DNA of 15,084 nucleotides from VGLO01 sp964599285 (GCA_964599285.1 CAZREI010000017.1:1-15084); one strand, 5' to 3'; shown: positions 1-5,651, counted from the stretch's first letter. Notes: a model not told the origin generated them from the sequence alone. Numbers and translations: made by a program.

Positions 1-46
1 TTATATAAATCCTATTTCTATTATTCTAAGGAATGTCTAAAAACGT

Positions 47-79
47 GAATGACCAAGTTTCGCAACGGTTTGGGCATTC
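47..79 (+). other. weak stem-loop upstream of mreB
   Basis: GAATGACCAA (47-56) faces TTGGGCATTC (70-79) with one internal mismatch. There is no T-tract after it, so it is not a normal intrinsic terminator. Bases 1-103 contain nothing else I can name; the upstream gene lies outside the window. Confidence 0.35.
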
Positions 80-103
80 GGACACTTTGGCATTGAGATT
101 TAT

Positions 104-139
104 TTAGGTTAATTAGGTTAATTAGAATAATTAGGTTAA
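104..139 (+). repeat. four tandem 9-bp units before mreB
   Basis: Units TTAGGTTAA, TTAGGTTAA, TTAGAATAA and TTAGGTTAA lie head to tail and end 3 nt before the mreB ATG. The only SD-like bases before mreB (AGG, 133-135) are part of the last unit. The 9-bp period matches the array at 4608-4643, although the word differs. Confidence 0.85.
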
Positions 140-142
140 TTC

Positions 143-1198
143 ATGACCAATCCTCTCAAAAAATTATTTTCTTTTCTGACGCTGGACATGGCCATTGATT
201 TGGGCACGGCCAATTCTTTGGTATACGTCAAAGATCGGGGCATCATCATCAACGAGCCGTCGGTGGTGGCCGTCAACAACAAATCCGGCCAGATTTTGGC
301 CATTGGCGAAGAGGCAAAAAAAATGGTGGGGCGCACGCCTTCGTATATTACCGCCACGCGGCCTTTGGTCAACGGTGTTATTTCTGACTTCGAAGTCACC
401 GAACAGATGCTCAAATACTTTATTGAAAAGGCGGTGTCGGGTAGCAAGAAAATGTTTGGCCTGGGCTATTCGCCGCGCGTGATCATCGGCATTCCCTGCG
501 GTGTTACAGAAGTGGAACGCAAAGCAGTCAGAGATGCCGCCAAAAACGCCGGAGCGCGCACCGTATTTTTAATTGAAGAACCGCTGGCCAGCGCCATCGG
601 AGCCAAGTTGCCCATCCAAGAAGCCGGGGGAAATTTTATTGTGGACATTGGTGGAGGCACCACGGAAGTGGCGGTTATTTCGCTGGGAGGCATTGTGGCT
701 TATCGCAGTTTGAGAGTTGCCGGCGACAAATTAAACGATGATATTGTGCAGTTTGCCCAAAAAGAATACAAGCTTTTAATTGGCGAGCGCACGGCCGAAT
801 ACATTAAAATAAATATTGGCAGCGCCATGCCTTTGAAAGAAAAAAAGGAAGTGCCCATGCGCGGGCGCAATTTGGTGACGGGTTTGCCCGAAGAAGTGGT
901 GGTGTTTAACGATGATATTCAGCGAGCGTTGGAGCGGTCGGTAAAAAATATTGTGGCCGCCATCAAAACTACCATTGAAGAAACTCCGCCCGAGCTTTTG
1001 TCAGACGTGATGACCAATGGTATTTACCTTGCTGGCGGCGGCAGTTTGCTCAAAGGCCTGGACGTATTAATTTCGCGCGAAACTAAAATGCCCTGCCGGA
1101 TTATTGATGATCCACTAACATCGGTGGTCAGAGGCTGCGGCGTGGCGCTGGAAAATATTGAGACCGTCGCTAACTTAATGGAGCGCGATGAAGATTGA
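143..1198 (+). CDS. mreB: rod shape-determining protein MreB
   Basis: Bacterial actin homologue that polymerises on the inner face of the membrane and positions the lateral cell-wall synthesis machinery. The 351 residues are full length. The actin-fold phosphate-1 motif DLGTANSLVYV is at residues 19-29, phosphate-2 VDIGGGTTEVAVIS at 167-180, and the adenosine motif LAGGGSLLKGL at 296-306. The N terminus (MTNPLKKLFSFL) is amphipathic, as expected for the membrane-binding helix of MreB. The start is the ATG at 143, because an N-terminal extension or later start would not match the family as well; only a weak AGG inside a tandem repeat precedes it. The stop is TGA. No mreC or mreD follows, so the usual mre operon is broken up here. 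The family call is firm. Confidence 0.96.
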   Translation: MTNPLKKLFSFLTLDMAIDLGTANSLVYVKDRGIIINEPSVVAVNNKSGQILAIGEEAKKMVGRTPSYITATRPLVNGVISDFEVTEQMLKYFIEKAVSGSKKMFGLGYSPRVIIGIPCGVTEVERKAVRDAAKNAGARTVFLIEEPLASAIGAKLPIQEAGGNFIVDIGGGTTEVAVISLGGIVAYRSLRVAGDKLNDDIVQFAQKEYKLLIGERTAEYIKINIGSAMPLKEKKEVPMRGRNLVTGLPEEVVVFNDDIQRALERSVKNIVAAIKTTIEETPPELLSDVMTNGIYLAGGGSLLKGLDVLISRETKMPCRIIDDPLTSVVRGCGVALENIETVANLMERDED

Positions 1199-1207
1199 GG
1201 CCCGCTA

Positions 1208-1268
1208 GGCAACTTCCGTTAAAAGACATCGGGGTTTGCCAGGCGAATGTCTTTTAACGGAAGTTGCC
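1208..1268. other. 22-bp perfect hairpin after mreB
   Basis: Arms 1208-1229 and 1247-1268 are exact reverse complements (starting GGCAACTTCCGTTAAAAGAC) with a 17-nt loop. It starts 9 nt after the mreB stop. There is no clear T-tract, so it may be an mRNA 3' end stabiliser or processing site rather than a classical terminator. Confidence 0.85.
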
Positions 1269-1290
1269 GTCGCTTTGGCGAGAGCACAAG

Positions 1291-1347
1291 CCAGCCACGC
1301 ATTAATTTTATCTCCGGATAAAATTAGCCTGCGGGCTATGTGGCTGG
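1291..1347. other. nested hairpin in the mreB downstream region
   Basis: Outer arms CCAGCCAC (1291-1298) and GTGGCTGG (1340-1347) enclose inner arms TAATTTTATC (1303-1312) and GATAAAATTA (1317-1326) with a TCCG loop. Part of a run of hairpins filling the roughly 300-nt gap between mreB and the minus-strand gene pair; no coding sequence is visible in this gap. Confidence 0.75.
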
Positions 1348-1396
1348 AGCAGATTGCGGATTGATAAGCTTCGGACGTATTCGCATGGGCATATTC

Positions 1397-1441
1397 GCAT
1401 ACCCAAAAATTTCTCGCACAGGCGGAAATTTTTGGCTATGC
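1397..1441. other. hairpin sharing a module with the 4700-4874 hairpin
   Basis: Outer GCATA/TATGC (1397-1401, 1437-1441) and inner CCAAAAATTTC/GAAATTTTTGG (1403-1413, 1425-1435). The 13-mer AATTTTTGGCTAT at 1427-1439 recurs exactly at 4753-4765 inside the large hairpin there. Confidence 0.75.
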
Positions 1442-1453
1442 TATTAGTATGCC

Positions 1454-1493
1454 AAAAAAAGAAGCCCGGACGCGCAGTGCGTCGGGGCTTTTG
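1454..1493 (-). terminator. intrinsic terminator, bidirectional
   Basis: Stem AAGCCCGGACGC / GCGTCGGGGCTT (1462-1473, 1479-1490) with one mismatch and a 5-nt loop. Read on the minus strand it is followed by TTCTTTTTTT (complement of 1454-1463), closing the minus-strand gene pair. On the plus strand it is followed by TTTT, so it may also stop mreB transcription. Confidence 0.8.
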
Positions 1494-1494
1494 G

Positions 1495-1665
1495 TTACCA
1501 CCAACCGATAGTGGCTGAGTTTCTTATTTCCTCCACTTCTTTTTTTATTTCCTCTAAAACTGATACAATCTCGGGTTTATCCTTGTTATCTTCGATTTTT
1601 TTTACGATGATAGCCAGGATTTCGCCAGCTGTGTCGGCGGCTCCGATATTGCCTTGCATGCTCAT
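1495..1665 (-). CDS. small unrecognised protein, 56 residues
   Basis: Short reading frame beginning MSMQGNIGAADTAGEILAII and ending in ATIGWW. It has a strong SD, AGGAGG (minus strand, complement of 1670-1675), 4 nt before the ATG, and starts 18 nt after the stop of the preceding minus-strand gene. The stop lies just before the terminator at 1454-1493. Residues 21-50 are charged and likely one long helix rich in Lys and Glu; no signal peptide or membrane segment is apparent. I do not recognise the family. Reality is supported by the SD, the tight operon spacing and the terminator directly after it, not by homology. Confidence 0.7.
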   Translation of the reverse strand: MSMQGNIGAADTAGEILAIIVKKIEDNKDKPEIVSVLEEIKKEVEEIRNSATIGWW

Positions 1666-1683
1666 CGTAACCTCCTGTCTAGG

Positions 1684-1911
1684 TTAGGAAATTAACTTTT
1701 TCTTATTGGTAGCCCTGCAATCAGGGCAGATGGGAGTTGTTGACTTACGATCCTCGTTGTTCCATGCAACCGAATAGGTTACATCTTGACCGCACATGGG
1801 ACAAGAGACGCCTTGGTTGCAACACCAAACCACGAATACCACAAAAGTTACCGTACCCACAAAACCAATTACAATAGCGATTACTGCGAATACACCCATT
1901 ACGGTATCCAT
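1684..1911 (-). CDS. small membrane protein with C-terminal zinc ribbon
   Basis: 75 residues. Residues 4-29 form one hydrophobic segment (MGVFAVIAIVIGFVGTVTFV), followed by a short cytoplasm-sized domain with C37-x2-C40 and C62-x2-C65, the spacing of a small zinc ribbon. The tail is basic. The start ATG at 1911 has the SD AGAGG 6 nt upstream. It is the first gene of a minus-strand pair with the 56-residue protein, driven by the promoter at 1970-1998 and divergent from gatC. The function is unknown; a membrane-tethered zinc ribbon could bind nucleic acid or a partner protein, but nothing here shows which. Confidence 0.8.
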   Translation of the reverse strand: MDTVMGVFAVIAIVIGFVGTVTFVVFVVWCCNQGVSCPMCGQDVTYSVAWNNEDRKSTTPICPDCRATNKKKLIS

Positions 1912-1943
1912 GATTTACCTCTATGTGAATTTCCGGGTTGTCA

Positions 1944-1960
1944 AAGAGCGATGTGCTCTT
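1944..1960 (-). other. 5' UTR stem-loop of the minus-strand pair
   Basis: AAGAGC / GCTCTT, 6-bp stem with a 5-nt loop, between the promoter (1970-1998) and the SD of the gene starting at 1911. It could affect mRNA stability or translation; no regulator is evident. Confidence 0.4.
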
Positions 1961-1969
1961 CATACTTAC

Positions 1970-1998
1970 ATAATGGCATATAAAAACGTCAACGTCAA
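1970..1998 (-). promoter_or_regulatory. promoter of the minus-strand gene pair
   Basis: Minus strand: -35 TTGACG (complement of 1993-1998), 17-bp spacer, -10 CATTAT (complement of 1970-1975). The TTGACG is directly repeated 6 bp further downstream. It lies back to back with the gatC promoter. Confidence 0.55.
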
Positions 1999-2024
1999 GG
2001 CTTTCGCTGACTCATCAATTTTGT

Positions 2025-2030
2025 TACTAT
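2025..2030 (+). promoter_or_regulatory. -10 element placing gatC transcript start at its ATG
   Basis: TACTAT (2025-2030) ends 6 nt before the gatC ATG, so transcription starting 7 nt after the -10 would begin exactly at the start codon, giving a leaderless mRNA. There is no SD before gatC. The -35 is weak (TTCGCT, 16 bp upstream). Confidence 0.45.
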
Positions 2031-2036
2031 GGTGTA

Positions 2037-2324
2037 ATGATTAGCAAAGAGGAAGTATTAAAAATTGCAAAGCTGGCACGATTAGAATTAACTGACGAGG
2101 AAATTGTGAAGATGCAAAAAGATTTGTCAGCGGTTTTAGATTACTTTGATGTGCTTAAGAAAGCACCGCGGAACCACGCGGAAATTTACGCGGAAAAACG
2201 CGGAAAGAAAAACGAATTGCGCAAAGACCAGGTGATGGAGCGCCCTGCCAGCTTAGCAAATAATTTGATTGCGCAAGCCCCAGGTAAAAAAGACAATTAT
2301 ATTAAGGTAAAGGCTATACTCTAA
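2037..2324 (+). CDS. gatC: Asp-tRNA(Asn)/Glu-tRNA(Gln) amidotransferase subunit C
   Basis: GatC wraps around GatA and GatB and stabilises the complex that amidates mischarged Glu-tRNA(Gln) or Asp-tRNA(Asn). The 95 residues match the family length, with the conserved start ISKEEVLKIAKLARLELTDE at residues 2-21 and the FDVLKK / R-DQV region expected of GatC. Residues 43-57 (PRNHAEIYAEKRGKK) replace the usual acidic linker and are encoded by a run of CGCGGAA words (see repeat at 2167-2205). The last codons and the TAA stop lie inside a palindromic repeat whose other copy is at 14887-14940. gatA follows after 84 nt; gatB is not in the window. Confidence 0.93.
   Translation: MISKEEVLKIAKLARLELTDEEIVKMQKDLSAVLDYFDVLKKAPRNHAEIYAEKRGKKNELRKDQVMERPASLANNLIAQAPGKKDNYIKVKAIL
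2167..2205. repeat. CGCGGAA word array captured inside gatC
   Basis: CGCGGAA occurs at 2167, 2177, 2189 and 2199 (spacing 10, 12, 10). On the minus strand it reads as repeated TTCCGCGT words, the style of a dispersed repeat I have seen in many bacterial genomes. It is in frame and encodes roughly residues 44-57 of GatC. Confidence 0.75.
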
Positions 2325-2364
2325 TTTTAACGGTCGTTAAAATCGGAGTAATTTATTGTGCGAC
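2312..2364. repeat. palindromic repeat R1, copy 1, overlapping the gatC stop
   Basis: Begins GGCTATACTCTAATTTTAAC and ends TTATTGTGCGAC. It matches the copy at 14887-14940 nearly end to end, but the 3' half of the palindrome has diverged here. The gatC codons for Ala-Ile-Leu and the stop TAA (2313-2324) are part of the repeat. Confidence 0.85.
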
Positions 2365-2366
2365 TC

Positions 2367-2395
2367 AGCTAAGCTGGGTCAAGGCCAGCTTAGCT
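2367..2395. other. 11-bp hairpin just before gatA
   Basis: AGCTAAGCTGG (2367-2377) and CCAGCTTAGCT (2385-2395) are exact complements with a 7-nt loop. It ends 13 nt before the gatA ATG, which has no SD. Confidence 0.8.
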
Positions 2396-2408
2396 GGCCG
2401 ACAATTTT

Positions 2409-3854
2409 ATGGATTTTTTACATTTGACCATTACCCAATTACACGAAGGATTTAAGTCTAAAAAATTTACTTCTGTTCAAGTTACTAAAGCTTATCTTGA
2501 TCAGATTAAGAAAACCGATGAAAAAATCGGCGCTTATTTAACCGTGACAGAAAATCTGGCTTTAGAACAGGCTGAAGCGGCTGACAAAAAAATTGCACTT
2601 GCCCTGAGCGGAGTCGAAGGGACTGGCAAAGATTTCCCCATGCTCTGCGGCGTGCCTTGCGCCATTAAAGATAATATTTTGGTGGAAGGTCAAAAGGCTA
2701 CGGCTGCCTCAAAAATTCTGGAAAACTACGTGGCTCCCTATGACGCGACGGTCATTACAAAACTAAAAGCACAAGGCGCGGTCATTTTGGGAAAAGCCAA
2801 TTTGGACGAGTTTGCCATGGGGGTTTCCACGGAAAATTCGGCTTACAAAGTTACTAAAAATCCACATGATCTTTCGCGCGTTGCCGGCGGAAGTTCGGGC
2901 GGATCAGCCGCGGCCGTGGCAGCAAACCAAGCTGCCTTTGCGCTGGGGTCCGATACTGGCGGATCCATCAGACTGCCCGCTTCTTTTTGTGGTGTCGTTG
3001 GATTGAATCCAACATACGGATCGGTGTCTCGATACGGCGCTATTGCTCTGGCTTCTTCATTGGATCAGATTGGCCCGATTGCCAAAAATATTGAAGACAC
3101 CAAAATTGTGTTTGATGCAATTTCAGGAAAAGACCCACTAGATTCTACTTCGGTAGAATCTCAAATTCCCAATTCCCAATTACCAATTTCCAAATTGCGA
3201 ATCGGCGTACCAAAAGAATATTTTGCCGAGGGTATTGACCCGGAAGTTGAAACAATTATTCAAAGCGCCATCCAAAAAGCCAAAGACGCCGGAGCAAAAA
3301 TTATTCCCATCAGTTTGCCTGCCACCAAGTACGCCATCGCCTGTTACTATATTATTGTGCCTTCGGAGGCTTCGGCAAATTTGGCTAGGTACGATGGAAT
3401 CAAATATGGTTTAAGCGATCAGTCGCCAGAAAATTTATTGGGAGTGTACGTAAAAAGCAGGGGAGCCGGTTTTGGCGCCGAACCCAAACGCCGCATTTTG
3501 CTAGGAACTTATGCCTTGTCCAGCGGCTACTACGACGCTTACTATAAAAAAGCCCAGGAGGTTCGCGAGCTTATCCGTCAAGATTTTGCCAATGCTTTTG
3601 AAAAGGTGGATGTTATTTTCAGTCCGGTTTCTCCCATTCCGGCGTTTAAAATCGGAGAGAAAGCCAGCGATCCGCTTTCCATGTATTTGATGGACATTTA
3701 TACCTGTCCGCTCAAATTAGCAGGCATCCCCGCGCTTTCAATGCCAGCAGGAAAAATTGGCAAACTGCCGGTGGGGTTACAAATCATTGGAAACTATTTT
3801 GAAGAACACAAGATTCTGGCTGTTGGCCATCAGATGGAAAAAATGTTACAATAG
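2409..3854 (+). CDS. gatA: Asp-tRNA(Asn)/Glu-tRNA(Gln) amidotransferase subunit A
   Basis: Amidase subunit that hydrolyses glutamine and passes ammonia to GatB, so that Glu-tRNA(Gln) becomes Gln-tRNA(Gln). The 481 residues are full length. The Ser-cisSer-Lys triad of the amidase-signature family is present: Lys87 in CAIKDN, the cis-Ser in GGSSGGS (160-166) and the nucleophile Ser186 in DTGGSIR. Each sits about 8 residues later than the Staphylococcus aureus GatA numbering I recall (K79, S154, S178). This fits an insertion near residues 66-73, where ALSGVEGTG is encoded by a dispersed palindrome (2602-2621). A second repeat-coded stretch (SQIPNSQLPISK, 251-262) fills the linker before the conserved RIGVPKEYF. 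The ATG at 2409 has no SD. The gene pairs with gatC and with the tRNA-Gln in this window. Confidence 0.96.
   Translation: MDFLHLTITQLHEGFKSKKFTSVQVTKAYLDQIKKTDEKIGAYLTVTENLALEQAEAADKKIALALSGVEGTGKDFPMLCGVPCAIKDNILVEGQKATAASKILENYVAPYDATVITKLKAQGAVILGKANLDEFAMGVSTENSAYKVTKNPHDLSRVAGGSSGGSAAAVAANQAAFALGSDTGGSIRLPASFCGVVGLNPTYGSVSRYGAIALASSLDQIGPIAKNIEDTKIVFDAISGKDPLDSTSVESQIPNSQLPISKLRIGVPKEYFAEGIDPEVETIIQSAIQKAKDAGAKIIPISLPATKYAIACYYIIVPSEASANLARYDGIKYGLSDQSPENLLGVYVKSRGAGFGAEPKRRILLGTYALSSGYYDAYYKKAQEVRELIRQDFANAFEKVDVIFSPVSPIPAFKIGEKASDPLSMYLMDIYTCPLKLAGIPALSMPAGKIGKLPVGLQIIGNYFEEHKILAVGHQMEKMLQ
2602..2621. repeat. dispersed palindrome captured inside gatA
   Basis: CCCTGAGCGGAGTCGAAGGG, an imperfect palindrome of a type widespread in environmental bacterial genomes. 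It is in frame and encodes LSGVEG near residue 68 of GatA, upstream of the catalytic Lys87. Confidence 0.75.
3141..3196. repeat. hairpin plus AATTCCC word array inside gatA
   Basis: GATTCTAC-TTCG-GTAGAATC (3141-3160) is a perfect 8-bp hairpin with a UUCG loop. It is followed by AATTCCC, AATTCCC, AATTACC and AATTTCC words (from 3164). The stretch is in frame and encodes about residues 245-263 of GatA, in a variable linker. Confidence 0.8.
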
Positions 3855-3857
3855 GGC

Positions 3858-4002
3858 AATGCAAATCTACAAATCTCATGCTAATCTACAAAATTGCTAA
3901 TACGACGTACGTCATTGCGAGGCCGCGCGCTTCGGCGCGTGGCTGTGGCAATCTTCACATTCACGGTTTCGTAGATTAGCATGAGATTTGTAGATTTGCA
4001 TT
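3858..4002. repeat. large intergenic hairpin with a second repeat in its loop
   Basis: Arms 3858-3889 and 3971-4002 are exact 32-bp reverse complements (starting AATGCAAATCTACAAATCTC). The arm is built from words such as AATCTACAA and GCTAAT. The loop holds a different dispersed repeat at 3911-3952 (GTCATTGCGAGG ... GGCAATCTT) with its own hairpin, GCCGCGCGC-TTCG-GCGCGTGGC. The structure starts 4 nt after the gatA stop and ends 6 nt before the next ATG. Confidence 0.9.
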
Positions 4003-4008
4003 ATATTT

Positions 4009-4599
4009 ATGCTAATCACTGCCTTCAACCAAACCTATAACGTTAATTGGAGTTCCTTTACCTGGGACAATGTCTATAACTTTTTTGGCATCAAGGATTT
4101 TATTTATTTTATTTCCTCGCCGTCAATTCAAGATACGCTCTGGCCCGTCAAAATTGTTTTCATTTTTTTTACCTTGTTTTTTTTGTGCGCGGTGATTTGG
4201 TTTTACGCCAACAGCAGCTATATCCAAACGCATTTTCTGCAGGATTTTACGGAAATGTTTTCCAAGGAAACCGCCGAATCAAAAAAGTTCATCAAAAGTT
4301 GGAAAAACATCAAGGCGCGCATGGATTCTGGGTCCGACCCGCAGTTGCGCTTGGCTATTATAGAAGCTGATGATCTGTTAAATCAAACGTTGCAAGACGC
4401 GGATTACCAAGGCGATACGTTTGAAGCAATGGTGCAAAGCGCTGCCAAGAAAATTCCCGACGATGTGCAGCTGGTGTTGCAGGCTCATCAGGTAAGAAAC
4501 GCTATCGTTTACGAACCAGATTTTGTCTTGACCAAAGAAGCGGCCGCAACTGCCTTGGATGCCTATGAAAGTGCCATCAAAAAACTTTCGGAAGTTTAA
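4009..4599 (+). CDS. unrecognised membrane-anchored protein
   Basis: 196 residues. A polar N-terminal stretch (1-43) is followed by one strong hydrophobic segment at about 46-67 (VKIVFIFFTLFFLCAVIWFY), then a charged, mainly helical C-terminal domain of about 125 residues. That domain contains the segment RLAIIEADDLLNQTLQDADY and repeated Ala-rich helices near the end. No enzymatic motif is visible. The ATG at 4009 directly follows the hairpin arm and has no SD; the next in-frame ATG would remove the membrane segment. A terminator (4649-4680) ends the unit. It resembles conserved hypothetical one-segment membrane proteins of Patescibacteria, but I cannot name a family. Confidence 0.85.
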   Translation: MLITAFNQTYNVNWSSFTWDNVYNFFGIKDFIYFISSPSIQDTLWPVKIVFIFFTLFFLCAVIWFYANSSYIQTHFLQDFTEMFSKETAESKKFIKSWKNIKARMDSGSDPQLRLAIIEADDLLNQTLQDADYQGDTFEAMVQSAAKKIPDDVQLVLQAHQVRNAIVYEPDFVLTKEAAATALDAYESAIKKLSEV

Positions 4600-4643
4600 A
4601 ATATAACAATTATAAAAGTTATAAAGATTATAAAAATTATATT
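4599..4643. repeat. tandem 9-bp AT word array
   Basis: Units AATTATAAA, AGTTATAAA, GATTATAAA and AATTATATT (4608-4643), preceded by a related AAATATAAC (4599-4607). It starts at the stop codon of the preceding gene. Same 9-bp period as 104-139. Confidence 0.8.
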
Positions 4644-4648
4644 CACGC

Positions 4649-4680
4649 AAAAAACCAGCTCTCAAAAGAGCTGGTTTTTT
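4649..4680 (+). terminator. intrinsic terminator, bidirectional
   Basis: AAAAAACCAGCTCT (4649-4662) and AGAGCTGGTTTTTT (4667-4680) are perfect complements with a CAAA loop. It ends the gene at 4009-4599 and also has a T-tract on the minus strand, facing the small gene at 4889-4987. Confidence 0.92.
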
Positions 4681-4699
4681 GCTTACCAATTTGCTAAGA

Positions 4700-4874
4700 T
4701 TACTTTGAATTACGAAATGGACAGTAAAGAAGAATTTTCTTGTCTTTTCCCCAATTTTTGGCTATAAATTCGCAATAAATATTTTACGTAGCTTGCTACG
4801 TAAAATATTTCTATCGAATTTCTATCTCAAAAATTGGGAAAAATCCAAAGAAACCATTTCGTGATTCAAAGTAA
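4700..4874. repeat. 175-nt modular hairpin
   Basis: Outer arms 4700-4720 and 4854-4874 pair over 21 bp with one T-G pair (starting TTACTTTGAATTACGAAATG). Inside lie CCCAATTTTTG/CAAAAATTGGG, AATTCG/CGAATT and a terminal 16-bp perfect stem (AAATATTTTACGTAGC around a TT). Inner parts match the hairpin at 8672-8830: 16 of 18 bases between 4809-4826 and 8767-8784. Confidence 0.88.
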
Positions 4875-4888
4875 GATAAAGTCGCAGG

Positions 4889-4987
4889 TTATCTGGTAAA
4901 ATTCAATCCGACTGACCACAAAATGGTACTCAAACCCACCAGAATAATTACCACGGTCCAGATTATTTGAAATAACTTTTTCCTCAT
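4889..4987 (-). CDS. 32-residue single-pass membrane peptide
   Basis: Minus-strand frame reading MRKKLFQIIWTVVIILVGLS and ending WSVGLNFTR. Three positive residues at the start are followed by about 22 hydrophobic residues, the layout of an inner-membrane peptide with the N terminus inside. It resembles very small hydrophobic proteins I associate with Patescibacteria genomes. It has no SD. The start lies just outside the 4996-5094 hairpin and the stop lies next to the 4700-4874 hairpin, so the frame fills the gap between two structures. It is too short for a secure call; random occurrence of so clean a membrane segment is possible but unlikely. Confidence 0.5.
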   Translation of the reverse strand: MRKKLFQIIWTVVIILVGLSTILWSVGLNFTR

Positions 4988-4995
4988 ACTAATGA

Positions 4996-5094
4996 AATGC
5001 GATGCCAATATACTAATTCATACTAATAATACTAATAACGAACGACGTTGAGCATTGGTATCATTAGTATGCATTCGTATATTAGCATCGCATT
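4996..5094. repeat. 99-nt intergenic hairpin before the ftsB-like gene
   Basis: Arms 4996-5036 and 5054-5094 (41 nt each) differ at only five positions, one of them a T-G pair. The arms are built from repeated ATACTAAT words. It ends 6 nt before the ATG at 5101. Confidence 0.88.
5055..5083 (+). promoter_or_regulatory. possible promoter in the hairpin 3' arm
   Basis: TTGGTA (5055-5060), 17-bp spacer, TATATT (5078-5083). It would start transcription near 5090, giving an mRNA leader of about 11 nt for the gene at 5101. AT-rich words make chance matches likely. Confidence 0.35.
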
Positions 5095-5100
5095 GTTTTA

Positions 5101-5505
5101 ATGGTAACAGATTTTAAAAAAAAGAAAAAGGGGAGTATTGGTCGGCGTTTGACATGGCATGTCGGCGGAGTGTTAGTATTGGGAATGCTGGCGGTGCTGG
5201 TGGTTGCCAACCTAAAAATTTACCACAAAAAACAGGAACTTGCGGCCCAACTTGCCAACTTACATCGCCAGGTAAAAGACTTGCAAGCAAGCAATGGCGA
5301 CTTGCGCCAGAAAATTGAAAAGTCGGACGATCCCCAATACGTAGAAAAAATCGCGCGCGAAGAATTGGATTTGCAAAAGCAAGGCGAGACGGCAGTTTCG
5401 TTTATCATGCCGCAAGCGCAGGATAAAAATATCGAAGCCAGCCAAAAAAATACCTGGCAAGCCTGGCTTGGTGGCGCGTGGAATTGGATAAAAAACATAT
5501 TCTAA
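5101..5505 (+). CDS. FtsB/DivIC-type septum formation protein
   Basis: 134 residues. A basic cytoplasmic N terminus (KKKKKGSIGRR) precedes one membrane segment at about 19-38 (WHVGGVLVLGMLAVLVVANL), a coiled coil at about 42-75 (HKKQELAAQLANLHRQVKDL) and the typical FtsB/DivIC closing region YVEKIAREELDLQKQGETAV (78-97). This layout is that of the bitopic divisome proteins that bind FtsL and regulate FtsQ/FtsW-FtsI. The last 30 residues, rich in Trp and Asn, are not typical and may be lineage specific. Start ATG at 5101, no SD, directly after a hairpin. FtsL and the dcw cluster are not in the window. Confidence 0.85.
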   Translation: MVTDFKKKKKGSIGRRLTWHVGGVLVLGMLAVLVVANLKIYHKKQELAAQLANLHRQVKDLQASNGDLRQKIEKSDDPQYVEKIAREELDLQKQGETAVSFIMPQAQDKNIEASQKNTWQAWLGGAWNWIKNIF

Positions 5506-5540
5506 ATGGTAGATTGTAAATGGTAAATTTGTAAATTGAA
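5504..5540. repeat. word repeat between the ftsB-like gene and tRNA-Gly
   Basis: TGTAAAT, AAATGGTA and ATTTGTAAATTG words repeat from the stop codon to 4 nt before the tRNA. Same style as the arms of the intergenic hairpins, but here without the opposite arm. Confidence 0.6.
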
Positions 5541-5544
5541 ACAA

Positions 5545-5615
5545 GCGGGTATGGTTCAATGGCAGAATGCGACCTTCCCAAGGTCGAGACACGGGTCCGA
5601 TTCCCGTTATCCGCT
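5545..5615 (+). tRNA. tRNA-Gly (anticodon CCC)
   Basis: 71 nt; acceptor GCGGGTA/TATCCGC, anticodon stem CGACC/GGTCG with loop TTCCCAA giving CCC (reads GGG), T stem ACGGG/CCCGT. No encoded CCA. The T loop is TCCGATT, with C instead of U at position 55, which is unusual because U55 becomes pseudouridine and pairs with G18. It forms the left edge of the accessory block. Confidence 0.93.
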
Positions 5616-5622
5616 CAAGGCA

Positions 5623-5651
5623 TTGCTTTTATTATATAAATATGGTACTCT
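5623..5651 (+). promoter_or_regulatory. promoter of the 143-residue membrane protein
   Basis: TTGCTT (5623-5628), 17-bp spacer, TACTCT (5646-5651). Confidence 0.6.

Noticed and set aside
104..139. CRISPR array or iterons in the tandem 9-bp units
   Set aside because: Units are directly adjacent without spacers and only four copies exist; no cas or rep gene is present.
3911..3955. Integron attC site
   Set aside because: The structure matches a common dispersed GTCATTGCGAG repeat; no integrase and no attC core sites are seen.
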